This document shows positions 32,762 through 40,434 of a stretch of DNA of 52,773 nt, piece after piece. The position numbers were made by a program, and so were the translations under genes. Source of the stretch: Phycisphaerae bacterium. GTDB taxonomy: Bacteria; Planctomycetota; Phycisphaerae; SM23-33. The stretch spans positions 1 through 52,773 of the forward strand of contig JASLNT010000088.1 in NCBI GenBank assembly GCA_030745875.1, in the 5' to 3' direction. The notes beneath the pieces were generated by a model. That model worked only from the letters and a program-made list of their open reading frames with translations, was not told the origin of the DNA and did no database searches. Numbering within the stretch: position 1 is the first letter of the stretch; each line of letters opens with the position of its first letter.

Positions 32762-34591
32762 TCAGGAACGCCTGCGCCTCAGCAGCGCCAATCCGCCAAT
32801 CGCGAGCATCGCCATCGTCGCCGGTTCGGGAGTCACTGATATCTGGCCGAATGTGTACAATTCGCCGGTGTCCCACGACAAACCGTCATCCAACTGGGGC
32901 AAAATGACATCGTCGAACTCGCCGCTAAGCGTTCCGTCGAACAGATCGAACATCTGCCCGTCTTCGGGGGCAAAACCGCCAAGCAATTCCACGTTCAGCA
33001 CGCCGTCGAGGAAGGCTGTGTTCAGGATATCAAGATGGTCGTGTTCCGTGCCCGCAATGAGCCCGCCCAGTTCCATCGTCAATTCAGCGTTGGCTCCGAA
33101 CGCTACTGAATCCAGGTGCACCGATGCCGGACTGTTGCCCGGGCTGAAACCGCCGTTGAAAACCAAACTGCCGGTAAACGACCCGGCGCCGCTTACCAGC
33201 CCCTCGAAGACAAGCTCTTCACCGGCGCCGCCGCCGGCTACAAGACCCTGATTGATTAATCTGCCCTCGACTGTGCCCATACCGGCCAGAGTAGCACCCG
33301 GTATGACCAGCAGTCCGTTTGGCGAGGCGAGCGTTCCACCGTCAATAACGGTCAGTCGTCCCAACTGGGCGGTGGTCCTGTCGTTGAGCGTCAGCCTTCC
33401 GCCATTGGCGTACAATTCACCGTCAAGAATCAGTGCGCCAAATTGCGATGTGTCGCCGAGAGTCAAGTCATCGGTCGCACGGATCTGCGAACCATACTGG
33501 GCTAAGATTCGACCTGTAACCTCACCGCCACCGCGAATACCAGCGCCCGCCAGGATCACCGTCCGACCAGCAACAGTCATCGTCCGATCCTTCTCCATGA
33601 GCATTGTCGCCGAGATCGTCGCGTCGCCAGAGACTGTAACCGGGCGCTGGAGCAACACGTCCAGGCCGGAGCCCGAAACATCCAGATCTTCGTAGCTGAC
33701 GCGGGCCTTCAGAGCAACGCTGTGAGCATCACCGGCCGCGATGTCCAGATAATAACCCTCCGTAGGCTCGTTGCTCTGGCCAAATTCGTTGTTCCCCCAG
33801 GCCGACAGGCTGCCGTCGGATTTCAACGCAAGGCTGTGATACGCACCGCTGGCGACACGCGTAAAATCGGCGCCCGGCGGTACGTTGCACGCGCCAGTGT
33901 AGTTGTACCCCCAGGCCGACAGGCTGCCGTCGGATTTCAACGCAAGGCCGTGAACCTTACCGCTGGCGATCTGCGTAAAATCGGTACCCGACGGAACGTT
34001 GCACTGGCCATAGTGGTTCCAACCCCAGGCCGACAGGCTGCCGTCGGATTTCAACGCAAGGCTGTGATACGCACCGCCGGCGACCTGCGTAAAACCGCTG
34101 CCCGACGGAACATTGCACTGGCCATCGGCGTTTTTCCCCCAGGCCGACAGGCTGCCGTCAGCTTTCAACGCACGGCCGTGATGCGAACCGCTGGCGACCT
34201 GCGTAAAACCGCTGCCCGACGGAACGTTGCACTGGCCTTGGCCGTTTTCCCCCCAGGCCGACAGGCTGCCGTCAGATTTCAACGCAAGGCCGTGATACGC
34301 ACCGCCGGCGACCTGCGTAAAACCGGCGCCCGACGGAACGTTGCACTGGCCAAAGTAGTTGTCCCCCCAGGCCGACAGGCTGCCGTCGGGTTTCAACGCA
34401 AAGCCGTTATACCCACCGCTGGCGACCTCCGTAAAACCGATATCCGACGGAACGTTGCGCTGGCCAGATCTGTTGCCCCCCCAAGCGACGATCGAGGTTT
34501 CGCCGAGTTTGCCCACGTCAGCATGGGCTGGTGCGAACGCGAGGGCGAATACGGCCAGGGTCAATACTACCGTGGTCTTGAACAGATTCAT
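32762..34591 (-). CDS. RCC1-repeat PEP-CTERM surface protein
   Basis: The 609-residue product has a signal peptide (about 1-24). Residues 33-298 are seven RCC1-like repeats of exactly 38 residues (SLSAWGxNxxGQCNVPSGxGFTQVAxGxxHxLALKSDG), expected to form a beta-propeller. Residues 300-580 are beta-helix-like, with strings such as ILAGAGIRGGGEVTG and LTVIDGGTLASPNG that resemble autotransporter-associated repeats. The C-terminus is a PEP-CTERM signal: VTPEP, a hydrophobic segment and RRRRS, recognised by exosortase systems for processing and surface delivery. AAGGAG stands 7 nt before the ATG. No exosortase lies in the window. Confidence 0.9.
   Translation of the reverse strand: MNLFKTTVVLTLAVFALAFAPAHADVGKLGETSIVAWGGNRSGQRNVPSDIGFTEVASGGYNGFALKPDGSLSAWGDNYFGQCNVPSGAGFTQVAGGAYHGLALKSDGSLSAWGENGQGQCNVPSGSGFTQVASGSHHGRALKADGSLSAWGKNADGQCNVPSGSGFTQVAGGAYHSLALKSDGSLSAWGWNHYGQCNVPSGTDFTQIASGKVHGLALKSDGSLSAWGYNYTGACNVPPGADFTRVASGAYHSLALKSDGSLSAWGNNEFGQSNEPTEGYYLDIAAGDAHSVALKARVSYEDLDVSGSGLDVLLQRPVTVSGDATISATMLMEKDRTMTVAGRTVILAGAGIRGGGEVTGRILAQYGSQIRATDDLTLGDTSQFGALILDGELYANGGRLTLNDRTTAQLGRLTVIDGGTLASPNGLLVIPGATLAGMGTVEGRLINQGLVAGGGAGEELVFEGLVSGAGSFTGSLVFNGGFSPGNSPASVHLDSVAFGANAELTMELGGLIAGTEHDHLDILNTAFLDGVLNVELLGGFAPEDGQMFDLFDGTLSGEFDDVILPQLDDGLSWDTGELYTFGQISVTPEPATMAMLAIGGLALLRRRRS
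33698..34495 (-). repeat. Seven tandem 114-bp repeats coding RCC1 units
   Basis: Seven units of 114 bp (38 codons) run without gaps. Units 2-6 are very similar in DNA, including silent positions, while the first and last units are diverged. This suggests recent homogenisation or unit amplification inside the gene. Confidence 0.9.
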
Positions 34592-34859
34592 GATGCGTCT
34601 CCTTAATTACATTGGGCAAGCCAGTTAATGCACGTGGTGCAGTAAGCGATAAAAGCAAAGCAAAGCGATACGAGCGTCGATGTCGAACGACAACGTCGTC
34701 CCGCGAGCGTTATGGCCTCAAGACTTAAGCATGCCTGAGACTACCAATACCGCACGCAAGACCTCCTCCAAGTGCGAAAAGCATCTTCCCTTTGAGCAAG
34801 ACAGGAAGCACGAGCCCGTCCAAGACTGCAGTTGCAGCCTTTCCATCGAGCTAGGGCGG

Positions 34860-34888
34860 ATTGTACCTCAAGCAACGGCCCCTGTCAA
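34860..34888 (-). promoter_or_regulatory. Strong promoter for the RCC1/PEP-CTERM gene
   Basis: On the minus strand a perfect TTGACA (34883-34888) and TACAAT (34860-34865) are exactly 17 nt apart. The predicted start is near 34853, giving an untranslated leader of about 260 nt before the start codon, unusually long for this window. Confidence 0.65.
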
Positions 34889-35017
34889 GCAATTATCCCG
34901 ATATAATCGAAAGTAACTTGTGGCCACAACAAATCTTGTGCCGATTCTTAATACCACTAATATGATAGGATTTCAAACCCGACCGATTACTGCATCTCCG
35001 GCCTTCGGATTTCGCAT

Positions 35018-35042
35018 GTTCACAGCCCCCCAAGCTGTGAAC
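35018..35042. repeat. Hairpin with GTTCACAGC arms
   Basis: Perfect 9-bp inverted repeat GTTCACAGC/GCTGTGAAC around a 7-nt loop CCCCCAA. One arm includes the GTGAACC heptamer that recurs at 35173-35198. It may be an operator or the end of an unrecognised transcript. Confidence 0.5.
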
Positions 35043-35172
35043 CACCATACCCGAACACTTACATTCCATCCCCCCTCTTCGATCCGTCCTTACACCTTTC
35101 GCTACCACATGTTATGGCTCACACCAACCAGCAGACGCCCCATAACCGCCAGAGGCGTTAAATGAGACCTTC

Positions 35173-35198
35173 GTGAACCTGTGAACCAAATGTGAACC
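35173..35198 (+). repeat. Three GTGAACC direct repeats upstream of a promoter
   Basis: GTGAACC occurs at 35173-35179, 35181-35187 and 35192-35198, with a further copy at 35038-35044. The cluster ends 68 bp before the -35 box at 35266, a typical place for an activator or regulator site. Confidence 0.5.
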
Positions 35199-35265
35199 TC
35201 CGCCGGATGCAAGGGTCGACCAGACCGATTGCTCTTGAAGCTCGGCAACTTTTTCTGCAATACCA

Positions 35266-35294
35266 TTGACAGCATTACCGATGGCCTGTATAGT
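35266..35294 (+). promoter_or_regulatory. Near-consensus promoter before the tRNA-Gln region
   Basis: A perfect TTGACA (35266-35271) and TATAGT (35289-35294) are exactly 17 nt apart. The start of transcription would be near 35301, 224 nt before tRNA-Gln and 372 nt before prs. Confidence 0.7.
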
Positions 35295-35297
35295 CTT

Positions 35298-35440
35298 CGG
35301 TCTGACGGGTAGTTTTCTGTCCTGAAGGAACGTCTCGGTGAGCGATTATTTGGTCGCTGGGAGTGGACTGGCCAAGGTCGCGGCCGCCAGTTCAGGTTCC
35401 GGGGACGGACCGCAGCCGCGATTCTGAATACGTATTTTTG
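35298..35440 (+). ncRNA. Candidate structured RNA of unknown type
   Basis: The stretch that follows the promoter can fold into a branched structure: an outer stem CGGTC/GACCG (35298-35302 with 35408-35412), a stem CGTCTCGG/CCGGGGACG, and two hairpins with perfect stems AGCGA/TCGCT and ACTGGC/GCCAGT. Two T-tracts (TATTTTTGGGCC and CTTTTTG) follow at about 35432-35450. It matches no RNA family that I recognise. It could be a stand-alone small RNA or just the leader of a transcript reaching tRNA-Gln and prs. Folding was done by eye. Confidence 0.35.
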
Positions 35441-35524
35441 GGCCTTTTTGAGCTTTATGCGCCACGGACACCGATTACCGGATCGCCCAGTGCGCCTTTC
35501 TCGTCGCCGGATGCGATGAGGTAT

Positions 35525-35596
35525 AACCCGGTGGTGTAATCGGCAACACAGGAGTTTTTGGTACTCCCGTTCCAGGTTCGAGTCCTGGCCGGGTTG
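35525..35596 (+). tRNA. trnQ: tRNA-Gln (anticodon TTG)
   Basis: A 72-nt cloverleaf: acceptor AACCCGG/CCGGGTT, D stem GTGT/ACAC, anticodon stem GGAGT/ACTCC with loop TTTTGGT (anticodon TTG), T stem CCAGG/CCTGG with loop TTCGAGT, and discriminator G. CCA is not encoded. It reads glutamine CAA (and CAG by wobble). Confidence 0.93.
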
Positions 35597-35672
35597 GTGT
35601 TTTACGAGACTCACGAGATCAATATGATGCTGCGAATCGACATCGAAACCTCGCCTGCGGAGATCAGATCCA

Positions 35673-36632
35673 ATGCCTAACAATCTGAGATTATTCGCCG
35701 GACGCGCCAACAGACCGCTGGCTGACAAGATCAGCGAGTATCTGGGCATCGAGTTGGGCAATGTCAGAATCGAGCCCTTCCCCGACGGGGAATTGATGAT
35801 CAAGCTCGAGGAAGATGTTCGCGGAAAGGACGTTTTCATCATCCAATCGACCTGCAGCCCGGTGAATCGCAGCGTGATGGAACTGCTGATCTTCATCGAC
35901 TGCGCACGCCGGGCGTCGGCTGAGCGGATCACGGCGGTAATCCCGTACTTTGGATACGCACGCCAGGACCGCAAGGATGAGGGACGTACGCCAATCACGG
36001 CAAAACTCGTGGCCAATTTGATAGCAACCGCCGGAGCCGATCGCGTCCTTACCATGGACCTGCATGCAGCACAGATCCAGGGCTTCTTCGACATACCCGT
36101 AGATAACCTGCTGGCTGAGCCCGTATTAAGCCATCACTTCATCAACGAGAATATAGAGAATCTCGTGCTCGTCAGCCCGGACGTGGGCAATGTGAAGCGA
36201 GCACGCATCTACTCGGGCAGAATGAACGGAGAACTGGCGATTATTGACAAGCGTCGCGTCAGCGGCCACCACGTCGAGGTCGGTCACATAATCGGAGACG
36301 TCGCCGGGCGCACCGTGCTGATGGTCGACGACATGATATCAACCGCAGGCACAATCTGCGAAGCGGCCAAGCTCTGCAAGGAGAACGGAGCCGAACATAT
36401 CCTGGTGGGCGCCACGCACGCAGTATTGTGCGGACCGGCGGTTCAACGCCTCCGCGACGCCCCGATAGACGAAGTGATCGTAACTGACACGATCCCCATT
36501 AGCGATGAGAAGCTTCAGGACCTGGAAAAAGGCAAGGTCCTTTCGGTTTCAAGGCTTATGGGCGAGGCGATACACCGTATCCATAATGACGAATCAGTCA
36601 GCAGCCTGTTTCACATGGACATAGACCGCTGA
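35673..36632 (+). CDS. prs: Ribose-phosphate pyrophosphokinase
   Basis: Prs makes PRPP from ribose 5-phosphate and ATP, feeding purine, pyrimidine, histidine and NAD synthesis. The 319-residue product is of standard length. It shows FPDGE, the ATP-binding YFGYARQDRKDEGR, the catalytic histidine in TMDLHAAQIQGFF, and the PRPP loop LMVDDMISTAGT. GGAG lies 10 nt before the ATG. It is the first gene of a chain of translation and replication genes, with rplY 33 bp downstream. Confidence 0.97.
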   Translation: MPNNLRLFAGRANRPLADKISEYLGIELGNVRIEPFPDGELMIKLEEDVRGKDVFIIQSTCSPVNRSVMELLIFIDCARRASAERITAVIPYFGYARQDRKDEGRTPITAKLVANLIATAGADRVLTMDLHAAQIQGFFDIPVDNLLAEPVLSHHFINENIENLVLVSPDVGNVKRARIYSGRMNGELAIIDKRRVSGHHVEVGHIIGDVAGRTVLMVDDMISTAGTICEAAKLCKENGAEHILVGATHAVLCGPAVQRLRDAPIDEVIVTDTIPISDEKLQDLEKGKVLSVSRLMGEAIHRIHNDESVSSLFHMDIDR

Positions 36633-36665
36633 CCGGCGAGAAATCACGACCGGTCCTGGAGAACG

Positions 36666-37307
36666 ATGATGACAGAAGTACTGAAGGCAACCAAACGCAC
36701 AGAAGGCGGCACGCGCAAGGCACGCGCCCTGCGGAAGGAAGGCCTCCTTCCGGCAGTATTGTACGGACATGGCGAAGAGACGATATCCCTGGCGCTCAAC
36801 ACGCACGACATGGAACTCGCGATAAAGCACGGAGACAAGCTCCTTAATATCGACGTGGAAGGCAAGCACCAGAACGTGCTTATCAAGGCCATCCAGTACG
36901 ACACATGGGGACAGAACGTTCTGCATGTCGACCTCACGCGCGTAGACCTCGACGAACTGGTGACAGTAACAGTCAAGCTTCACCTGCTTGGCACGCCTGT
37001 CGGTGTCGAAGCCGGCGGATCGCTCCAGCAACCGCTGACTTCGGTGGAAATCCAATGCCGAGTCGATCAGATTCCCGAAGAGATTCGCATCCAGGTCAAC
37101 GAACTGAACATAGACGACGCCATCCACCTGTCGGATGTGGAGTTGCCCGAAGGCTCCGAGTTGCTTAGCGATCCGGAAGCTCTCGTCTGCAACGTAATAA
37201 CCATCGCCGAGGAAGTCGAAGCCGAACCGAGTGAAGAAGGCGAAGAATCCGCTGAGCCCGAAGTTATCGGCGCCAAACCCGACGAAGAAGAAACTGACGA
37301 GAACTAG
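36666..37307 (+). CDS. rplY: Large ribosomal subunit protein bL25 (Ctc type)
   Basis: The 213-residue protein is the long Ctc/TL5 form of L25, which binds 5S rRNA. The N-terminal domain holds GTRKARALRKEGLLPAVLYG and HVDLTRV, followed by the TL5-type beta domain (VPVKLHLLGTP-like segment, LPEGSELLSDPEALVC). The last 35 residues are very acidic (many Glu and Asp). The order prs-rplY-pth is common in bacteria. The start is taken at the first of two adjacent ATG codons (36666). Confidence 0.95.
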   Translation: MMTEVLKATKRTEGGTRKARALRKEGLLPAVLYGHGEETISLALNTHDMELAIKHGDKLLNIDVEGKHQNVLIKAIQYDTWGQNVLHVDLTRVDLDELVTVTVKLHLLGTPVGVEAGGSLQQPLTSVEIQCRVDQIPEEIRIQVNELNIDDAIHLSDVELPEGSELLSDPEALVCNVITIAEEVEAEPSEEGEESAEPEVIGAKPDEEETDEN

Positions 37308-37351
37308 GGTCGCCCCACCCGGCCCGCAGATATCGCCTGAAGACCGCCTCG

Positions 37352-38020
37352 GTGAACGATCAAGACGACAGTTCGATCAGGTTGGTTGTCGGCCTGGGCA
37401 ATCCGGGCAGGCGATATGCCAAAACCAGACATAATATAGGGTTCGAAGTTGTCGACGCCGCGATTAGACGCTGGTCGGCGACGGGACCCAGGACGGCGTT
37501 CGGCGGGCTGGCGTATGACGCACGACCAGTTCTGTCAGACGGACGCACCGCACGAGTGGTGCTATTACAACCGCATACGTTCATGAACTGCTCGGGACGA
37601 GCCGTCAGGGAAATCACGGGCTTCTACAAGGCCCGCCTGGAAGATGTCCTGATCGTACTTGACGATTTGGCCCTGCCCCCGGGCAGGCTGCGGATCCGCG
37701 TTGGCGGTTCGGCGGGCGGGCACAATGGCCTGAGCGACATCATCAGGCTGATGGGCTCCAACAGCATCCCGAGGCTTAGAATCGGCATCGGGGCGGCGCC
37801 TGTGTTCATGGACACCGCAGACTATGTCCTGCAGCGTTTTGGCGACGAAGACGCCGAAACGATCCGCCAGGCCGTAGATCGCGGCGCCCAGGCCGTAGAA
37901 GACTGGGTCTTCAACGGACCGGCGCACGCGATGGATATTTACAACCAAACCCCCGGGCCGGACCCGGGCGAACCAGACCAACAGAATCCAACGAGGCAAG
38001 ATAGCAAGAACGGAACCTGA
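37352..38020 (+). CDS. pth: Peptidyl-tRNA hydrolase
   Basis: Pth releases peptides from tRNAs that dropped off the ribosome. The 222-residue product shows [19 protein letters not shown] with the catalytic histidine, the conserved Asn in [34 protein letters not shown], and RLRIGIG. It starts with GTG at 37352, 44 bp after rplY. About 25 extra residues at the C-terminus are rich in Pro, Asn and Gln. The rpsF start codon follows 2 nt after the stop codon, which indicates translational coupling. Confidence 0.95.
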   Translation: MNDQDDSSIRLVVGLGNPGRRYAKTRHNIGFEVVDAAIRRWSATGPRTAFGGLAYDARPVLSDGRTARVVLLQPHTFMNCSGRAVREITGFYKARLEDVLIVLDDLALPPGRLRIRVGGSAGGHNGLSDIIRLMGSNSIPRLRIGIGAAPVFMDTADYVLQRFGDEDAETIRQAVDRGAQAVEDWVFNGPAHAMDIYNQTPGPDPGEPDQQNPTRQDSKNGT

Positions 38021-38022
38021 AT

Positions 38023-38691
38023 ATGAGCAACAGCAAAACTTACGAAGGCATGTTCCTGGTCCAATCGGGCTCGGACTTCCATGCAGCCAGCCAACCGGTA
38101 AACACGGTCCTGGAGAGATCCGACGCCGAACTTCTCTCGATTCACCCATGGGAAGAAAGAAGACTGGCCTACGAAATCAAAGGTCACAAGCGCGGCCTTT
38201 ACATCTTGACATATTTCAAGATGGACCCAGCCAATCTCTCGGAACTCCACCGCGACTCGGAATTGAACGAAGGCATCCTCCGCATGATGATCCTCCGTCG
38301 CGACAAGCTCTCCGACGAAGAGGTCAACGCACAGACCCCCGCCGAAGTCAGTCAACGGCAGACCGAGACCAGCGAAGCAGCTGTTGCGGCAAGCGACGCG
38401 GAGCCCACGGCTGGCGCCGAAGTCGCCGCCGTCGAGGCAGCTCCGACCGCTGAAGAAGCCCCGGCTGTCGAAGAAGCTCCTGCCGCTGAAGAAGCCCCGG
38501 TCGTCGAAGAAGCTCCGGCCGCTGAAGAAACCCCGGTTGTCGAAGAGGCTCCGGCCGCTGAAGAAGCCCCGGTTGTCGAAGAAGCTCCGGCCGCTGAAGA
38601 AGCTCCAGCTGTCGCAGAAACGGAGATTACCGAACCCGAAAGTGAACCGCAGACCGACGCGGACGAGCCCAAGGCCTCCGAAGAAGCCTGA
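38023..38691 (+). CDS. rpsF: Small ribosomal subunit protein bS6 with long acidic tail
   Basis: S6 binds 16S rRNA as a partner of S18. Residues 1-95 are the normal ferredoxin-like domain ([43 protein letters not shown]). Residues 100-222 are a low-complexity tail made mostly of Ala, Glu, Pro and Val, with alternating EEAPAA and EEAPVV units. Many bacteria have only short tails here, so a tail longer than the folded domain is unusual. The Glu-rich tail would be strongly negative and disordered. Start ATG lies 2 nt after pth. Confidence 0.95.
   Translation: MSNSKTYEGMFLVQSGSDFHAASQPVNTVLERSDAELLSIHPWEERRLAYEIKGHKRGLYILTYFKMDPANLSELHRDSELNEGILRMMILRRDKLSDEEVNAQTPAEVSQRQTETSEAAVAASDAEPTAGAEVAAVEAAPTAEEAPAVEEAPAAEEAPVVEEAPAAEETPVVEEAPAAEEAPVVEEAPAAEEAPAVAETEITEPESEPQTDADEPKASEEA
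38440..38616 (+). repeat. Tandem 36-bp repeats in the rpsF tail
   Basis: About five units of 36 bp (12 codons, pattern [12 protein letters not shown]) with variation mostly at Ala/Val and silent positions. Such arrays expand and contract easily, so tail length may vary between strains. Confidence 0.75.
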
Positions 38692-38758
38692 GGATCGATC
38701 CAATCTCCATTGACATCGCGGCGTGGGAAGGTCCGCTCCGCAATACAAGGAACCGAAA

Positions 38759-39247
38759 ATGGCCAACTACAACAAAGTCATACTGGCAGGCAATCTGACC
38801 CGTGACCCACAGTTGAGCTATACCCCTTCCCAGACGCCTGTGGTGGATTTCGGGATGGCGATCAATCGAACGTGGCGAGGGCAGGACGGTCAGAAGCGAG
38901 AGGAAACCTGCTTCGTCGACTGCCGCGCATTCGGACGGCAGGCCGAGACCATCAATCAGTACCTGAGCAAAGGACGTCCGGTTCTGGTCGAAGGCCGCCT
39001 GCATTTCTCCTCCTGGGAGAAAGACGGTCGCAAACACAGCAAACTCCGCGTTACCGTCGAAAACTTCCAGTTCCTTGGAGGAGCCCCGAGCGGTCAGGGC
39101 GGACAAGGCGGTTCGTATGCACCGCAACAACAACAGCAGGCCCCGGCGCCGCAGCAGGCTCCCCAACAGCAGGCCCCGCAATCCAATTACAGTGATGAAC
39201 CAGCCCCGCCGCCCGCTGATATCGGCGGTGAGGATATTCCGTTCTGA
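38759..39247 (+). CDS. ssb: Single-stranded DNA-binding protein
   Basis: The 162-residue protein has an OB-fold domain (residues 1-108: NKVILAGNLTRDPQLSYTP, VDFGMAINRTW, FVDCRAFGRQAE, LSKGRPVLVEGRL), a Gln/Pro-rich linker and the acidic tip DIPF that recruits partner proteins. ATG 38759 is preceded by AAGGA at 7 nt; a frame extension of 12 codons upstream is not supported. Its place between rpsF and rpsR is the standard bacterial order. Confidence 0.96.
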   Translation: MANYNKVILAGNLTRDPQLSYTPSQTPVVDFGMAINRTWRGQDGQKREETCFVDCRAFGRQAETINQYLSKGRPVLVEGRLHFSSWEKDGRKHSKLRVTVENFQFLGGAPSGQGGQGGSYAPQQQQQAPAPQQAPQQQAPQSNYSDEPAPPPADIGGEDIPF

Positions 39248-39338
39248 CAGCGTCCATCCGTGTCGGGGCGCATTGCCCGATCGGTGAGCGATCAGATAAC
39301 AGTACAGAAACCACGACTAACACGAGGTAAAAGATTCG

Positions 39339-39602
39339 ATGGCTAGAAAGAGGAAGCTTCCCACAGGGCGCTCCAAGTCGAATAAGAAACGACGATTCCG
39401 CGAGCAGGCAAAATGCCGCTTCTGTCGCGACAAGGTCAAAGAAGTGGACTACAAGGATATCGGAACCCTGAGCAAACTCACGACCAACCAGGGCAAGATG
39501 TTCTCCAGGAAGCGAAGTGGAAACTGCGCAAAACATCAGAGATCGACTAAGCGTGCGGTAAAACGCGCCAGGTTCCTTGGGCTCATGCCCTACGTCGGTT
39601 GA
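39339..39602 (+). CDS. rpsR: Small ribosomal subunit protein bS18
   Basis: An 87-residue S18, a partner of S6 on the 30S platform. CRFC near residue 26 and a later CAKHQR indicate the zinc-binding (cysteine-containing) form. The core includes DYKDIGTLSKLTTNQGKMFSRKRSGNCAKHQRS. The ATG follows an ACGAGG-type ribosome binding site. The 179-bp gap to rplI contains no feature that I can name. Confidence 0.96.
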   Translation: MARKRKLPTGRSKSNKKRRFREQAKCRFCRDKVKEVDYKDIGTLSKLTTNQGKMFSRKRSGNCAKHQRSTKRAVKRARFLGLMPYVG

Positions 39603-39780
39603 TACGCTGCGGCGCCGCGGCCGCGGGATTCCCCCGATCGCCCGGATGCATGCAATGGACTGAGGGCCTTTGAGTTAAGAGCGATTTGCCCGCCGCCAAC
39701 GGCCCACTGAGAAACCGATAAGTAATCATGAGTACACACAGACAACCACAACTACTGAATATCAGACACGAGGTGCAGAC

Positions 39781-40341
39781 ATGAAAGTGCTGCTTCGACA
39801 AAACGTAAGAAAACTTGGGCAAATCGGCGACCTCGTCGATGTGAAGCCCGGATACGCACGCAACTACCTCCTTCCGCAGGGACTGGCCATTGCTCCGACC
39901 GAGGCGAATTTGAAGATCGTTGAAGCCGAGAGAAAACGGCATCTCGAGGAACTCGCCAAGATGCGGGAGGAACTCGAAGCCAAGGCCGCCGTCGTCAAAG
40001 GCAAGGAGATCACTATCTCCGCACGCGCCAACGAAGAAGGACATTTGTACGGTTCGATCGGACCGGCGCAGATCGAGGCCGCACTGGCCAACGAGAACAT
40101 CTTCATCGACGCGAAGTACATCGAACTCGATGTCCCGATCAGGCAACTGGACAAGTACGATGTCGAGATCCGCTTCTCTCCGGACATCTCCACCATGATC
40201 CATATTTGGGTCCTGCCTTCTCAGGATTCCGACAAGGCCAGAACACCCGAACCGGCCGCCTACGATTCCGACGAGACAACCGAAGAACAGCAGGATGACG
40301 CCCCGATCGCTGAAGACCAAACCGCTGAAGATACCGAGTAG
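39781..40341 (+). CDS. rplI: Large ribosomal subunit protein bL9 with acidic tail
   Basis: L9 binds 23S rRNA. The 186-residue product shows the N-terminal domain (KVLLRQNVRKLGQIGDLVDVKPGYARNYLLPQGLA), the long central helix (about 41-75) and the C-terminal domain (GHLYGSIGPAQIEAAL). The final 35 residues are an acidic extension with many Asp, Glu and Gln that typical L9 proteins lack. The gene is followed by structured intergenic DNA before dnaB. Confidence 0.96.
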   Translation: MKVLLRQNVRKLGQIGDLVDVKPGYARNYLLPQGLAIAPTEANLKIVEAERKRHLEELAKMREELEAKAAVVKGKEITISARANEEGHLYGSIGPAQIEAALANENIFIDAKYIELDVPIRQLDKYDVEIRFSPDISTMIHIWVLPSQDSDKARTPEPAAYDSDETTEEQQDDAPIAEDQTAEDTE

Positions 40342-40348
40342 TACTGCA

Positions 40349-40367
40349 GAGGCGAACACTTCGCCTC
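40349..40367 (+). promoter_or_regulatory. Hairpin between rplI and dnaB
   Basis: Perfect 8-bp stem GAGGCGAA/TTCGCCTC with a 3-nt loop, 8 bp after the rplI stop codon. There is no U-run, so it may attenuate transcription or mark a processing site rather than terminate. Confidence 0.45.
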
Positions 40368-40391
40368 TCTGCGCCAATGCTGATTGCTCCG

Positions 40392-40429
40392 CACCGCTCG
40401 GGCTCGGCGCGCCCGCGCCTCGGGCGGTG
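40392..40429 (+). promoter_or_regulatory. GC-rich stem-loop just before dnaB
   Basis: CACCGC/GCGGTG closes an inner GGCGC/GCGCC stem; the structure ends 5 nt before the ATG at 40435. If that ATG is used, the ribosome site would be inside the stem; starts at 40447 or 40450 would lie just beyond it. Confidence 0.4.
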
Positions 40430-40434
40430 TCAAC

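Larger units (their letters stand above)
34889..35265. other. Gene-free region between two divergent promoters
   Basis: No convincing gene is seen in this 377-bp stretch; the short open frames here lack codon structure and ribosome binding sites. It contains a 12-bp palindrome TTGTGGCCACAA (34918-34929), a 9-bp perfect hairpin (35018-35042) and a cluster of GTGAACC direct repeats (35038-35044 and 35173-35198). Confidence 0.5.

Noticed and set aside
33698..34495. Regularly spaced repeats suggesting a CRISPR array
   Set aside because: The period is 114 bp without variable spacers, and all units are in frame within a protein gene.
33722..34606. Plus-strand frame with regular VVPPGRQAAVGFQRKAV repeats
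   Set aside because: It is the antisense shadow of the 114-bp RCC1 repeats; the regularity comes from the real gene on the minus strand.
35319..35335. GTCCTGAAGGAAC segment resembling the SRP RNA tetraloop region
   Set aside because: The conserved flanking bases of SRP domain IV (AGCAGCC and the asymmetric loop) are absent.
38440..38616. Short direct repeats in rpsF considered as CRISPR or iterons
   Set aside because: They are 36-bp coding units with amino-acid periodicity, with no spacers.
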